The notes beneath the pieces are model-generated. The model ran no database searches, was not told the DNA's origin, and worked only from the letters and a program-made list of their open reading frames with translations. Source: Apostichopus japonicus (Eukaryota; Echinodermata; Holothuroidea; Aspidochirotida; Stichopodidae). From it: a DNA stretch of 64,000 nucleotides. Shown here one piece after another: positions 12,262 through 25,021 of this stretch. The stretch's first letter is position 1. Each line of letters starts with the position of its first letter. The position numbers were made by a program, and so were the translations under genes. The stretch spans positions 1,369,501 to 1,433,500 of the forward strand of contig NC_092579.1 in NCBI RefSeq assembly GCF_037975245.1, written 5' to 3'.

Positions 12262-12490
12262 ACTGATAAAAACATAGGTGAATTTCACTCCATGGGAGTG
12301 ATCACTGAGCACATTCCGGTATAAGAGTGAATTTCCACTCCATTGGAGTAAATCTTAACTCCTAATAGAGTTATATTCACTCATATTAGGAGTGAGGGTT
12401 AACTCCAATAGAGTGAAATTTCACTCTTAATTTGAAGTGCGCCGAGTGATCACTCCAATGGAATGAAATCCACTCATTTGTTTTTAGAGT
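12262..12490. mobile_element. Palindromic MITE with ACTCCAATGGAGTG motifs
   Basis: The left end (AAAACATAGGTGAATTTCAC, then TCCATGGGAGTGATCACT) is the inverted counterpart of the right end (AGTGATCACTCCAATGGAAT, then AAATCCACTCATTTGTTTTT). Between them ACTCC/GGAGT words recur in both orientations (CACTCCATTGGAGTAA, ACTCCTAATAGAGTT, ACTCATATTAGGAGTGA). About 230 bp, no coding capacity, inserted inside the hAT-like element. Confidence 0.7.
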
Positions 12491-13083
12491 GTTGCTAGAT
12501 ATATGAAGAAGAAATTTACATACCAATACATGTTATCGGTCATCGATTGGCACAAAAACCTAGATTCTGATGACAGCTGCCTCAAGAAACCCAATAAATG
12601 GCCTAATTAGCACCGAGCCACCAATGTGGACCATTACCGAAACATCGATGCGTGTTAGTCTTCCATCCCCTTCCTCTAATGCTATTTAAGTCCACATGTG
12701 GGCATATCCTGCAAACCTACCGGTAGCCCACAGGGGTTTGAGTTGGGAGAAAGGCCTTGACACCTTGGAAAGACAAATGATGCCAACTTCCCTCAAGTTA
12801 AAAGTCTGGCTGAGTTGGCAAGGCCAGTCAGCATGAAAGAGTAAAAAAACTTTTTTTGCATTTCTGTCACCAAAGTTGCACATCATTTTGGTTGCTATTT
12901 TGCCTCACAGGTGCCATCTCCTGCGATCTGGGGGGTGCTGATATCTCAAATTTTCTCTGTACGCTCTGCGCCAACCAAGGTAGCGCTCCGCTTAGATAGT
13001 AACCTCCTGCCCCCCCCCGCAAGAAAGAACAGCCCCCCATGGCCCCCCACTCAAAAAATCCTAGCTACGCCACTGACAGCGCT

Positions 13084-15700
13084 GCATCGGCAATTCTTAT
13101 ATGCTAAGATATATTAGACAAGCTGTTTCTGTAAATGAAAATCTAGTAGGCCCAGGATACTAGTTAAATTGTTTAAAACGTTGTCTCAAGACTTGAGGTT
13201 GTATTTGTGAGATACTGGACAATATCAGTTCATATGAGTATACATACTATACATGGTATTTCAGGGTCAGGGAAATTAAGATGCAAAAACAACCAGCAAC
13301 TGAAAGTTTGCCTTTTTGCTCAAAATATTTACGGTGATACTGCATACATACAGTATAGTTTTGCGTTTTGAGGAAGATAGACCCCAAGAGGCAACAGTTA
13401 ATGTACCATGCAGTACTCTCTATGTGTTTGATCTTACCATCCAGTCTCTTTTCTGAACTACTGCCCTCTTTGTTTTCAATAGAGCCTCTATTGTTTAAAG
13501 TTTTATTCTTTTTGTTTAGTTTGCAGTTTCCTACATGTGACATCACTTACTCTGTAAGTTGTGTGAATTTTCAGATGCCTGGAACTGAAGCACAAATCAT
13601 TTTGAGAATAATCTAGACTAGATTCTACAACACAGTTCTTAACTGGAACAAATCCTTCAAATGTTTGCACACGTGAGCTAAGTTTGTTGACTCGAGATCA
13701 CACATGCAGAACTAACAACAACAGGATCAGGGTTATATTAATAAGAACTGGGAGAGGAAATGAAATCGCGGGAGGCTAGAGGTGCAGATGCAAGGATGAA
13801 AAGATCGTAATGAATTTACTCAAGTCAGGCTTAAACAAGGACAACTCTTAAAGTATGGCTATAAAACAACTATGTAGATTGAACCACATGTGTATACTAC
13901 ATATATTGATCTGTCTGGAGATTCATTCTCCAAGATTCTTTTCTACAGATCTTGACTCTCGGAAATTAACTAGATCGGTTATTCTTTGGTTGGTTTTGAT
14001 CCAAACAATATTTACTTTGAAGGGACCTGTCGTCATATCGAATCTTGCATTTAAGTGCTCTGTTGCTGGTGTGCACCCCTCTCCCACAGGTGGCTACTGA
14101 TATTAAAGATTTAATAACAGCTGGGTTTCTCATAACGGTAACATGTAGCTTTTGAAAGAACCACATTTGACCAACCCCAGACATAACTTGCTCTGTCATT
14201 AAGACACATTTACTATGTTAAAAGTAAGTGTTTTGTTTTAGGATATTAAACCAATAAGTGCTTTTGGTTTCTTTTAAATAAAAAAAACATTGAGAAGATA
14301 AATATAACCTTGAAATATAATATAATTAAGAGCCTTCCTTACCACCCCATCCATTCATTTCTACTGTTAATATGCTCAGTCTTAACTTGTTACAACCTTC
14401 CACCTGTTCCCAACCCACACCCCCGGGACCCACACCCTGAAGGCATTGCTTATGTTGTGTCCCATTTTTAATAACACTCTTCTATATCTTTTTTAAAGGC
14501 ATTGAAGACTCGCCCCAAACCGCATGATGCCCTCTGAAAAAGTTAACTTTCTGTTGCTTTTTTTTCTTGTCGCTACAAAATGCAGACAGTAATGAAACGT
14601 GATACCTTGTTATCTTTCATCTAGACCTGAGATGTCCATCGCTGCTATGTACACTGTGTTGTGGGAATTGACAGTAGCTGCATGTATTGACTGTACACTA
14701 GTGTCTAATTACCAACCGTAGCAAGCTGTGTGTATATTTTGTGGAATCGAAACTTCTGTTACACCTCATTCGAAACTAGGTCAGATTAACGGCATCAGAC
14801 GTTTCTTTGTGCGCGCGTCTTCACTCCCTTTAAGTCCTTTGATCATCATTGGTGGGGATCTGCGTCAAGACAATGTGCGTTGATGGAGTGATGAGGCCTT
14901 TAGCAAAAAGAATCACATACACAGTGGTTTATGCCAAATAATGACATTTATAATCTAGTCTTGCTCTTAAGCAAATGATTTATCACTCTTCTAGCAATAA
15001 TAATAAATAGTCTTTCAAAGACAGTTAGTGTTTGCGAAAGGGTATATGTTGTTTGGCAGCTTTCATCATAATTCCTGTTTTTATCAAAACTCCAATACTG
15101 TATCCAGATCTGTTAATTTTCTTTTTTTAAGGAAACTTCACCGAATTTCATCAACGATTGGGAATGACAATTTGGTATTTTTGATGAATTCATTGCACCG
15201 TTGTCATCATGCGCTGCAACATAAAACTACTGTATATCATGACTGCCTTCAAGCTATTAATCAACATGGAAAATAGTGACAGAGAGAAGAGAGAGAGTGA
15301 GAAAGTAATTTGCATGTATTCTTTCTTATTTTGCCCCACCCCCACCCCCCCCCAAAAAAATATGGATAACTGCCTTAGATGAGGACTAAAGTTTAGGAAT
15401 TAGTATGAGACACATTTCTCACCATATATGAGGAAAGACAGACAGAAGTATTACTGTGAACAAAAAGATGTGAAATAAATTTAATAAAATAAATTTAGAC
15501 ATTGGAAGAGTCATACGGTATCGTGTCAAAGCTCTGAAGCATGTAAGAAGTAAAGTATTGGTATAAAGTATAAACTCTACCGGTGAGTTCACTACCCTTT
15601 GGAAGGATAAAACATTCAGTTGTTCTTAAGCTAATATAAAATAAAAATACAGTGACATGTTTTGCTAGCAGAACCTAGGTTACGCTTTACTTACAGATAT
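13084..15700. other. Intronic DNA, nothing recognised
   Basis: AT-rich sequence without a supported exon, repeat or RNA gene. Short open frames are present but show neither recognisable motifs nor convincing splice borders. Confidence 0.5.
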
Positions 15701-16095
15701 TGACTTTCTCGTTCAACTTTGGTGAATAATTTTCCGGTCAATTTGAGCTACTATTGATTTTGCTGATATTTCTTTGCAGTAGATTTTAGTAGAATTTGGG
15801 CTGAAAAGAGATTTCAAAAGTGAGTGTTGAAGAAATGACAGATTATTTGCAAGAAAACATATATGAATGCAAACAACATAAAACAATAAGATTTGAGCTT
15901 GTTAAACTTTGGTGAATAATTTACCGGCCAATTTGAGCTACTATTGATTTTGCTGATATTTCTTATTTCCTTTGCAGTAGATTTTAGTAGAATTTTGGCT
16001 GAAAAGAGATTTTAAAAAGTGAGTGTTGAAGAAATGACAGATTATTTGCAAGAAAACATATAAATGCGAACAATATAAAACTATAAGATTTGAAT
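15700..16095. repeat. Two-copy direct repeat of about 190 bp
   Basis: The block with TTTGGTGAATAATTTTCCGG, GATTTTGCTGATATTTCTT, GTAGATTTTAGTAGAATTT and AGTGTTGAAGAAATGACAGA occurs at about 15715-15895 and again at 15905-16093, with small insertions (for example TATTTCC in copy two). A recent local tandem duplication. Confidence 0.92.
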
Positions 16096-18900
16096 GAATT
16101 TCACTTTGTTTTAATTGACTGATCAATCAATTGAATGGATGAATGGATTGTTTGTCTGTTTAACAAATTTACTTGATTGTTCGTTTGTCTAGCAAATCCA
16201 CCTTAGAGTATTAACGTCAACTGAATATTAAAGCATGCCGCCAAACAAAGAAATACAACTCCAGGTACCCTTGGCAAAGGCAACTTGAAAGAGTAGGCAA
16301 GAGATCAGGTGCAGTAGACATCTTAGTTGCAATCATGGCCATGGGGATATAAAATCCTCAGCAAACATCTCAAAATTATGAAGACAACTCTCACGTGACT
16401 TTTGTGAGCCCAATAGAGCTGTAAGGCATAATGCAAGCTGGTAATACATCTTTGCCAATACCTAAACTTGATAGCAATGCTATCAAAAAAGCTTTCTGTT
16501 TTAGTGTAAAGGGACCTGGAAGTTTGGTTCTCGTGGTTTCTGGGCACGCAATGCGAACCTTGTCTTTCTCCTTAAACTTGCAATCACGTGGCTAATTCTT
16601 TAGCTGGGTATTTTGAAATTTAAATCCAGTACTTTATTTAGTGAGGCCCAAACTTGAAGATAGTTACTGTCCTATATGATATTTCTGTGACCGGATAGCT
16701 CAATATGGTACTCTTTGATATGGAAAATTCATGTGGTAAAATGTGTAAATATAATTTTTTATTTACATCTGCTGTAAAAGATGTGGTAGGGAGAGGCAAA
16801 ATGTTGATGTTTGCTGAAACATGTGAAGTAAGAAATTCTCCTGTATTCTTTTTTGTTAGCAGGGCGGGGGGGGGGGGGGGAATGGTTAATGTAAGCGATG
16901 GGTCTGAATTGATGCCCTGTTACAGATTGTTGAGAAGCAAGCTTGCTCAGTGATATATTCAAAGAAATTCTATTTTCATTTACATTTGGTTAAATCTGAA
17001 CCTTGCTGCCCCACCCCACTAATAAGACAAACCTTTTCTACATTTGGTCAAATTATATCACCTATTTTAACCTACCACCCCCCCCCCCACGTCTCTTCCT
17101 CCCCCCACTGCCTGCCTGCCTGGTAATCTTTGTCATCTCTTGATACTATGAAGTATAATTTATATGACATTTTATACTTAATGTCAAGGTGCAGTCTGGG
17201 ACACTCGAAACTTTAATTACAAATGTTCACTTGAAAACGTTTAGAACTAAATGTTTGACAGTTGAAATGAACTGTTGTCACAAGAGGGATTATATATCCA
17301 ATTTCCTGGCCTCAAGGTTAATGTTCTAACAACATTAATGTTCTCTGCTTTCTGCCTGAAAACAAATTGTTCAGTTGCCTCAAGCTCGTCTTGAGAGCAT
17401 GTTCTAACGTGCAGTCAATTTCCAAAAACCTATATCAAGTCACCAATTATTCTAATCTAATCTTGATCATCATCTAACTATTTCAACTGACAAAAGATTA
17501 CTTTTTGTTTGTTGTTAATAATACATCAGAAGACATCTACTGATTCTGATTCTAGCATGAGGCCTGTAAAACCTCTTTTTCCATGGTCTAGAGAAGACAT
17601 GATGAGGTGATTGATTGAGACTTGTGAAACAGCGTTCTCCATAATTCTTTCAGATTTTGTCTGTTTGAGTGTTAACAGATGAAAATGCGACAAATTCCTT
17701 GATAGTTATGGCAGAAATTAAGGAAAGGAAGTTATTTTACTCGAGCATTGGGAAGTAAAAAAGAATTTAAAAAGACAGGAGACAGGAGGATTGAATATTT
17801 GTCAAAACACAACCTGACAGAAAGTTGTGATTTTTAAGGGAACTTAAACTAGTTATGTGTGTTAACTGTTGGTTGGCATTTTTTTGTTGCAGTCTTTTTG
17901 CTCTTGTGCGAACTGGCAATTACATAATACTGTCTGAACATACAAACTGGTTCTCGGTGTAAACTCTTTCATATTTTGTTGTAATAACAATTTAACTAGG
18001 GATGCCCCTAATATTAAATATCATTTGTTTATTTTACTTTACGTCACAGTAGCAAACTTTACATCACAGTAAGTTCCAGTGACGTAATTTTGAAACGAGG
18101 CGTGCAGCCCATGCAGCACCATCGGTTGGGTAGCGAGACAGAGGGTACCGATTGTGGGTACCAGTTAAAACTGCAGGGGCACGATGCGCGCACAAATTGA
18201 TAGAAATTTCAAATTGAGCAGATGGCACAGCTTTTCGTTACATTATCTGTTCAAAGAACACTTAAAAGTATCCGTAGTTTAGATTTTCAAAATATATTTC
18301 AGAAAATCAACAGTGGAAGACTGACTTGGAAAATTATTGTAAGCAATGGAAGAAAGCAAAGAAATACTAGAATGGGATTTGAAGAAGCAAATTTAGTAGC
18401 TGCGAAATGCTTGTATGAATCCTCTCTCAGCCACAATATGTCTTTGCTCTTTCTTAAGATTTGAAATTGTGTAATACAGGCTGATGCTAGACACTAGTCA
18501 CACAAAGTCAGTGGAAGGACTATCAGTAGTTATATACTCTGCATTAAACTGGTGTTGAACTTTTGAATTATGTCTTTTTGCCAGTAAAGCAAGTTTTCTC
18601 TCGGCTGCACATGACTGATGGACTATATATAGTACAGGTTTCGTTGAAAGATTCATCGTTTTATCAAGCAGAGCCTTCTCCCGAGTGCAACATCCGTCCA
18701 GAGTCCTCGAGGGTGATTTCAAAAAGGTTTTGAAAATGCTCACAAATGAGCTTTTCACCACACATCACTGCTCCTTTACTTAACCTGATCATAAAGAAGG
18801 TTTTATATGGTTTTATAAAAGTCAAAATACTTCCTTTACAAACATGAATGCAGGTGAACCCCCAAGGTGATCCATCCCCAATTTCTGGAAGAGTTGTTTT
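16096..18900. other. Intronic DNA, nothing recognised
   Basis: No supported gene. A G run at 16866-16880 and a C run at 17082-17092 are low-complexity tracts. Confidence 0.5.
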
Positions 18901-18917
18901 TGTAATGTGCAAATGTG

Positions 18918-18930
18918 AGGTCAAAGGTCA
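18918..18930 (+). promoter_or_regulatory. Perfect DR1 nuclear-receptor-type motif
   Basis: AGGTCAAAGGTCA, two AGGTCA half-sites separated by one A. It is sequence-identical to the consensus for RXR, HNF4 and COUP-TF type receptors. It probably arises from a dispersed repeat that carries GAGGTCAAAGGTCAT (compare 20359 and 58731), so function is unproven. Confidence 0.4.
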
Positions 18931-19155
18931 TCTACTTCTGGCCATTTGTCCAGTTTTTCTTGACAGAAAAATCCCATGTAATGTAACTTACTCTTGAAAA
19001 TTAAATCCACTGTACACAGAAGTTGCTTAATGTCCCACATGATTACAGTACAGTAGTTTGGCTTTGATGTTAGGCAAAGCATTTCAGTCTTGAGTTTTAT
19101 ATCAGAGTAGACTTAATGGTTTCATGGCATATTTAAAAAAATGATTCTAACACAG

Positions 19156-19384
19156 CCATGGATAGTTATCCACCATGTTGCCATGGAGAGTTATCCACCA
19201 TGTTGTCATGGATAGTTATTCACCACGTTGCCATGGATAGTTATCCACCACGTTGCCATGGATAGTTATCCACCACGTTGCCATGTATAGTTATCCACTA
19301 TGTTGCCATGGATAGTTATCCACCATGTTGCCATGGATAGATATCCACCATGTTGCCATGGATAGTTATCCACCATGTTGCTGG
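19156..19384. repeat. 26-bp minisatellite
   Basis: About nine direct units of CATGGATAGTTATCCACCAT plus GTTGC. Each unit itself contains the near palindrome GGATAGTTATCC. Confidence 0.95.
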
Positions 19385-20214
19385 TAGCTCTGACATTTTG
19401 CCAAGTTCTGAGAGGCTGGGTCTTGCAAGCTTATGTTCTGCCTACTATTTTAAAGCTCTTTCAGTTAAATGGTCAATCGATTGAAAATGACATGGGCATA
19501 ATTTCATAGTTCCTTAGAACTAATTCCCTCAATCAACAACGACCTTAATGGAAATAATTACCTGCACAGTTTCATACTTTTCCAAGTTAATAACGTTGGA
19601 GCAATATCTGATGCTAGAATATTGCATAAACCAATCATGAAATCCTTCCGATCATGGATTGACAAATCATGCTTATAGGCCAAAACTGTTCAGAAAATTA
19701 ATAACAACCTTTATGAGATATGAGAGGTCTCCTGGCAGTGTTTGTTTTGCCAAAGCTTACTTGTACCCATGTCAGATGACATTACAAACAGATGGCTGCC
19801 CTTGTACATGTATATACACTTGAAATTGTACATTAATAGTGATATAAATAATGAACATATGATATGTCGTGACATTTGAATTTTTCAAGTAGGCGCGCTC
19901 GGCTAGTATCTCTTTCTACATCAGGATAGATTTATGAGGTGTGTTGAATGTTCTAATTGAGAAAGTAAATGACTCGTGGAAAAATGATTGAACTGACAGA
20001 CAAGCGTGACAAATATTGTTGCTAGGGTAATGATCATCCAGATCGACAGAGAAGTAAACCTGATGACTTTTTGATTCCTTGCCGCAGGAATCTCAACGAT
20101 CATTATGGTGTGATGACGCTTGTAAACACCGTTACTCATAAACTTCATGGTGGATTAACTTCATATAATTGGTATGTGGCCCCATCGTATTGAACCCTAT
20201 TTCTCTGTGAAGTT

Positions 20215-20575
20215 CAATGGTCATTTGGGTTCAACAGAGGTCAAAGTCTGAAATATTTGTAAACACGATAATTCAAAAAGTAGTACATCTTTTTTTAACC
20301 TCATGCTTAGTACGTAGATCCAGCTTGGTGAGTACAAGAACCCTATTGAAATTGGTGGAGGTCAAAGGTCATTTGCGGTCAACATACTGTCAATCAGTTT
20401 GTAAAATCTTGTAAACATGATAGGTCAAAAAGTACATATTTGTTAGAACTGCGTACAATTTAGTATGTATAACCAACTCAGTGAGTGCCAGAAACCTTTC
20501 TAAATTTGAAGAGGTCAAAGGTTACATGAGGTCAACATGTATCATAGGATGAAATCCTTGTAAACATGTTAAGTC
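20215..20575 (+). repeat. About 145-bp tandem repeat carrying DR1 motifs
   Basis: Two to three degenerate units with the order: GAGGTCAAAGGTCA-TT-G-GGTCAACA, then TGTAAACAYGATARTTCAAA, then AAGTA-ACATCTTT, then GTGAGTRCMAGAACC. AGGTCAAAGGTCA is at 20359-20371 and the variant AGGTCAAAGGTTA at 20512-20524. Related fragments are at 18.9, 58.7, 59.0 and 60.4 kb. Confidence 0.8.
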
Positions 20576-20599
20576 CCAAAGCTAAAGCTGCAATTAATT

Positions 20600-23500
20600 T
20601 GTGAGTTCTACCATTCTATGATTTAAATTGATTTTCTTTTAGTTAACATCATTTGGTCTGTTCAGTTTAGTGAGCGGCCCCAATATTAAATAGATCTCAA
20701 GTGAACTTCAACTCTATACATATATAGTCATCCAGGATATAAAATTTGCTTCAAATAGTTGATTCCCTTTTCTTGTTGGGTGCTTTGAAGTGGCCCTTAT
20801 CAGTTTCCACACCCTGATCTTCAAAGGGGTCAATGGGTTATCTCAAAATTGGCCTAAGGGGTCAACAGGTTATCTCAAATGATATCAAAATTGGCCTTAT
20901 TCTCAGTCATTAATAAAAAGGTGATTTGGGATTTGGCAGTAAGTTGTGCGAATATTTCACAGTGTATAAACAGTGTCTTGAAGACCTCTCATTTTTCATT
21001 AATAACAATTATTAAAAGGATGGTTGCAAGGTGGAAGAGCTGATGTGCTAGCTCAAAATTGGTAAAAAAAAAAGGCCTTTTATTCATACATCTATGTGTC
21101 TATATTTCACTGCTAGGAGGACTGTTCTTTCTGAATATTGAACATTTTTGAATCCAAATTCTACTTATACTGTAAGAATCCTTACCAGTGAATTAATTGG
21201 TTGATGTCCACAAGTGAGTGCTACAATTAAGAGATGGACGTCTCTGATCTTTTCTGGTACTCATTTAATTCTTGGACAAATTGAACTCACTTGCTCCGCT
21301 TAAGTCAAATACATGGAATTTTGAGCAATTTATATGGCAAGGAATCACAAAGCCAACTGGCAATCTGGGTGTACTAAATACACTGGTAACTTTTCAGAAA
21401 ATGATGTTAGGGCTCACGGAACATTCAGTCAATCAACCGATCGATTAATCAATCAAGTGAAAGAAGAAAGTAAGTGACCATTTAGCCTGACAACTCAGTT
21501 AAAATACACAGTTTTATTCACATGAAGAGAAAAGACACTGTCATGATGTACAGTATCTGGTATTGAAATGGTTGATTTTGCTGTTTTGAAGTGGCTGATT
21601 TTTTGTTCTTTTTTATAATTTCTTTATTCTTTTTAAGGCTTTTCAATAGCACAGGCGTTGTGGGATGCGAATTGACCCTGTGTCATGTAACATGAGAAGA
21701 TATAAATGCGTCTTGGGCAGAGCACTTTAGATCATAATCCCTGAAATCTTAAACGTAATGGCTTTTGCTTTATTTAGCCTCACGATATGGGATTATTGAA
21801 AAGCGTAGCACCGAATTGATGTGTTGGTATTTTTATTATATTTGTGGGACGAGAAAATTCAAGTGTTGATATGAAATGATGATAGCAAAATTCCAAAACA
21901 CAAACGTCCTCCCCAGTGTACCATTATGAATTTATTATCAGTATGTAAGCTTTATAAAATGTGGACCGGAATATCTTGTTTTAAAATGACTTCCACATTA
22001 CCAATGAAAGCATGATAAACAAAACATTATTTCAAATGTTAATAGTTTTGTTAATTGACAGCCAAACAGAGGTCTTGGTGTTATGTGTGACAAATATATT
22101 CATTTAAATCACACTGCAAGACTATCTCAGCTAACTCCTGTCAAAAAGTAAAATTCTCTCTGGATAACATCCATAAATGTCCCCCGATAATCCTAATCTT
22201 TCTAAAATTATGCCGGACCACATGTTTGCGATCGTTTCCTGTATTCCCGCATTGTCTAATACTCAAAACGTCTTTTAAAAACTCTACACTTATGCGCTTC
22301 ACTTTTGCCTCGAACATCCAAACTATATAAGCACTAGGCTGGTTTGTGGAGGCTGCCAACTCCATCCCCCTCCCCCCACCCTCTCCTCCCCCTTCACCTA
22401 ATGTATCTCACAGTCTGGTGTTTTAGGAATGTTGTATCAAACTTTGATTGTCCATCACCTTTCATACTGTGCTGTAATCTGGGACGGTACTACAAAAACA
22501 GTTCTCTGTGTCTATTTCCTCAGCTCTTTAATGGTTCGGCTCGTATATGAAAGTTTCAGCAGATACAGACTACAGAACATGAATTCCCCAATTTGAACAA
22601 AGTTTCGCAGTGCAACCTAATAAAGCATTCTTTTCAAATTAAAGGGAGATTATTGCTCTCCCCCTTGATGTATTATTTGTCCATTTCCTCTGAAGGAATC
22701 GATCCAGGGATCGAACAGGACATATACATGTATGAAGTGTAAATAAACATAGCACACGATAAGTCTTAAACCACATGGTTGCACTATGCTGAAAACAAGC
22801 AATTTATACAAGGCTAAGCTTAGTGTGTTTTGCTCTTGAGTTCACTATCAGTTACGCCAACTGTTAAAAAAACAGAGTCTGTCAGTAACTGTATTTTCTC
22901 CACGAGATGAAGCACCAACATAGTTCATAGTAGTCATGTGACTGAATAACAGGCATAGACTCGAAAACGTCACCAACGAATTATCCTTTTAGCAGGAAAA
23001 AATACAACCATCTGTTTGTATAGGACTACCAGCAGGTGTTTTACAGTATGTCTCTTAGCCAGCCTTTATCTGATCTTCATTTTATGTTTTTTATCCATAT
23101 ATATTCAAATATGTATAAAATATAAAATAATCTCCTCATCAATCTGGAAAAGTTATTGCAGTTCATTATTAAGATCGTTGCCATTCTGAAGTGAGTTCAT
23201 ATCCTTCCCGTAGCAGTACAATAAACCGAACATTTGGTATCATTAAAACTAGCCTGCGGGGATGCACATTATACCCTCTCTTTACCATAATTTATCTGAT
23301 TTCAGTACTGGTGTTCCAGTATCGATTTATGCATAAATTTGCTTCTACCTTGACTCATTTGAAACCGAGAAGCTACACGATTGCATTCATGAGCAAGGCT
23401 TTGCTTTCCTGTATTGCCCCTTTTTATCACGATTCCTTCATTTTTGTCTTGCTTCCTTTTCAGTCGTCTCAAATTACTTGCTTCATAGAGTCTTTAATTT

Positions 23501-24930
23501 GCACAAACAGATGCAGTGTCGTATTCTTTGCAAGTGATGTATATACTTGTAGATAATGTTACTTGTTGAAAATCATTCATGTGTTAAGCAGCTTGTATTT
23601 GAATGTATCTGCGGAATGTTACTATAGATTTTGATGATGATATATGTAAATGAGTTTATGCAATCAGTTGATAAGCTTCTAAGTTTTCCATTTTTTCAGC
23701 AGAGGTGGGAGAGGATGCATACAACTACAATATGTAAATAATATCAACAATTTTGAATCATATTTTTTTAATTGAAACAATCAGATCAAATTTCTAATTA
23801 GCTATCATACAATATATATATTTATATACTTGTTACATATTCGTGTACCATACACTAGGAAATTGTTGTAATAATATGTCTGTCAGTAGGGGGAAGAGGG
23901 AGGATTAATCCCCCTTGGTATTTATCTTTTAGGGGTAGGACTAAAACTGAGTAGCCTACTACATGTTACTATGCTAGAATACAAGTGAGTACAGACTTAC
24001 TAAAATTCATTTCTTGTGGTGTAGAACCAACAGTCTTTAAATTAGTGTATCTGTAGTACAAACTTGCCAAGTTAAAAGCAAACGAAACAACCGTAACTCG
24101 TTCGATCAGATTGCAAACATGCTTTTGTAATCGGTTGAACCCGAGTATGAAAAGTCTTGTCCCGTGGATACCGTTTATGGCACAATGATAAACGGTATTT
24201 TACGGAATTGTGTGAAATTAGGAAATAAATATCTGTGATGGTCTCCGCCGACCCATTCTCCTCTCCTTGATTAATGGACTAAGGTCCATCAACTATAGTA
24301 GATACCATCGTAAATAATCTTTGCGATCTAATTAAGTCATGAAGATTTGATGAAGACGTGACCAAGACACCGATCTAAATTGTCTTGGCTGACAGTAATG
24401 TACCGTCTGTTTATGGGTGCCGTTAAGAGTAGAGGGATAATACCTGTCAAGGATTCCTGTTAGCGCATCCATCATAATTATTTGATCTGAGTTGTAATCT
24501 TGTCTCCTCTTGAAGAATCTTGTATTGGTTTTTACAAATTTGACTGTTTTTTTGTTTTCAGTTTTTTCATCTGCTTTTACAGTGTAGGCACATTGCATTA
24601 TTACAGTACTGTAGTCTATTTCCATTGACTTGTGCCATGACAAATGTTGCATTCTTAAACTCTTGCTTATCTGTATGTTTGCTCTCTCCCTCTCTGCATG
24701 GGTGTAACTACAGTGGGTTGTATGTAATGGGTAACATTTCTTCCTATTTTGAGAATTACCATTATGGTATCTTCATTTATTTGATCATTTTCTGATTGTT
24801 TCCATTTCCTGGGGGGGGGGGGTGGTGGGGGAGGGGGTATTTGTATCGGTGCATTTTTGCTGCCATTATTGGTTATGTATCTAATGAACATGTTTATCCA
24901 CTGATTACCACTAATCCTTGACTGCGTATA
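20600..24930. other. Intronic DNA, nothing firmly recognised
   Basis: AT-rich. A 121-codon open frame at 23191-23556 has no family signature I can see and lacks coding character beyond its openness. A G run with possible quadruplex character lies at 24810-24838, close to the next exon. Confidence 0.45.
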
Positions 24931-24936
24931 ATTCAG

Positions 24937-25021
24937 CTATCGGGACCAGTTTAATCTCTTGGCAGAAACACTGGAGAAAGAAAGGTACGATTTGTCTGTA
25001 AGAGACAATGCTCAAGCAAGG
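24937..25021 (+). CDS. CEP95: CEP95-like protein, third visible exon
   Basis: An 85-nt exon after ATAATTCAG, ending AGG/GTGAGT (a strong donor). The first base completes a tyrosine codon with the preceding exon (TA+C); the rest gives YRDQFNLLAETLEKERYDLS and then VRDNAQAR in phase 0. Heptad-like charged residues continue the coiled coil. In the family this is the segment after SMENYY in which L-AE-L--ER is conserved (recalled, not searched). Phase matches on both sides. Confidence 0.87.

Larger units (their letters stand above)
10864..13075. mobile_element. hAT-like non-autonomous DNA transposon with 8-bp target duplication
   Basis: The left end CAGTGGCGTAGCTACGG and the right end CCTAGCTACGCCACTG are inverted repeats (14 matching bases). 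The flanks are ACAGCGCC at 10856-10863 and ACAGCGCT at 13076-13083, an 8-bp target-site duplication with one difference, which together with CAGTGGCG ends fits the hAT superfamily. The 2.2-kb interior has no transposase-like frame and holds further inserts: elements with GGATCC-type ends near 11268-11645 and to 11989, and a palindromic MITE at 12262-12490. A truncated left end of the same element occurs at 8209-8587 through the tandem duplication. Confidence 0.8.
5237..24936 (+). other. 19.7-kb intron of the CEP95-like gene
   Basis: A phase-2 intron from GTATCC to the acceptor ATAATTCAG. It holds the tandem 2.9-kb duplication (5650-11230), a hAT-like element (10864-13075), small direct repeats (15.7-16.1 kb), a 26-bp minisatellite (19.2 kb) and a DR1-bearing repeat (18.9 and 20.2-20.6 kb). 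No conserved nested gene was recognised. Confidence 0.75.

Noticed and set aside
23191-23556. 121-codon frame in the long intron
   Set aside because: No family likeness and no credible splice borders; composition follows AT-rich background.
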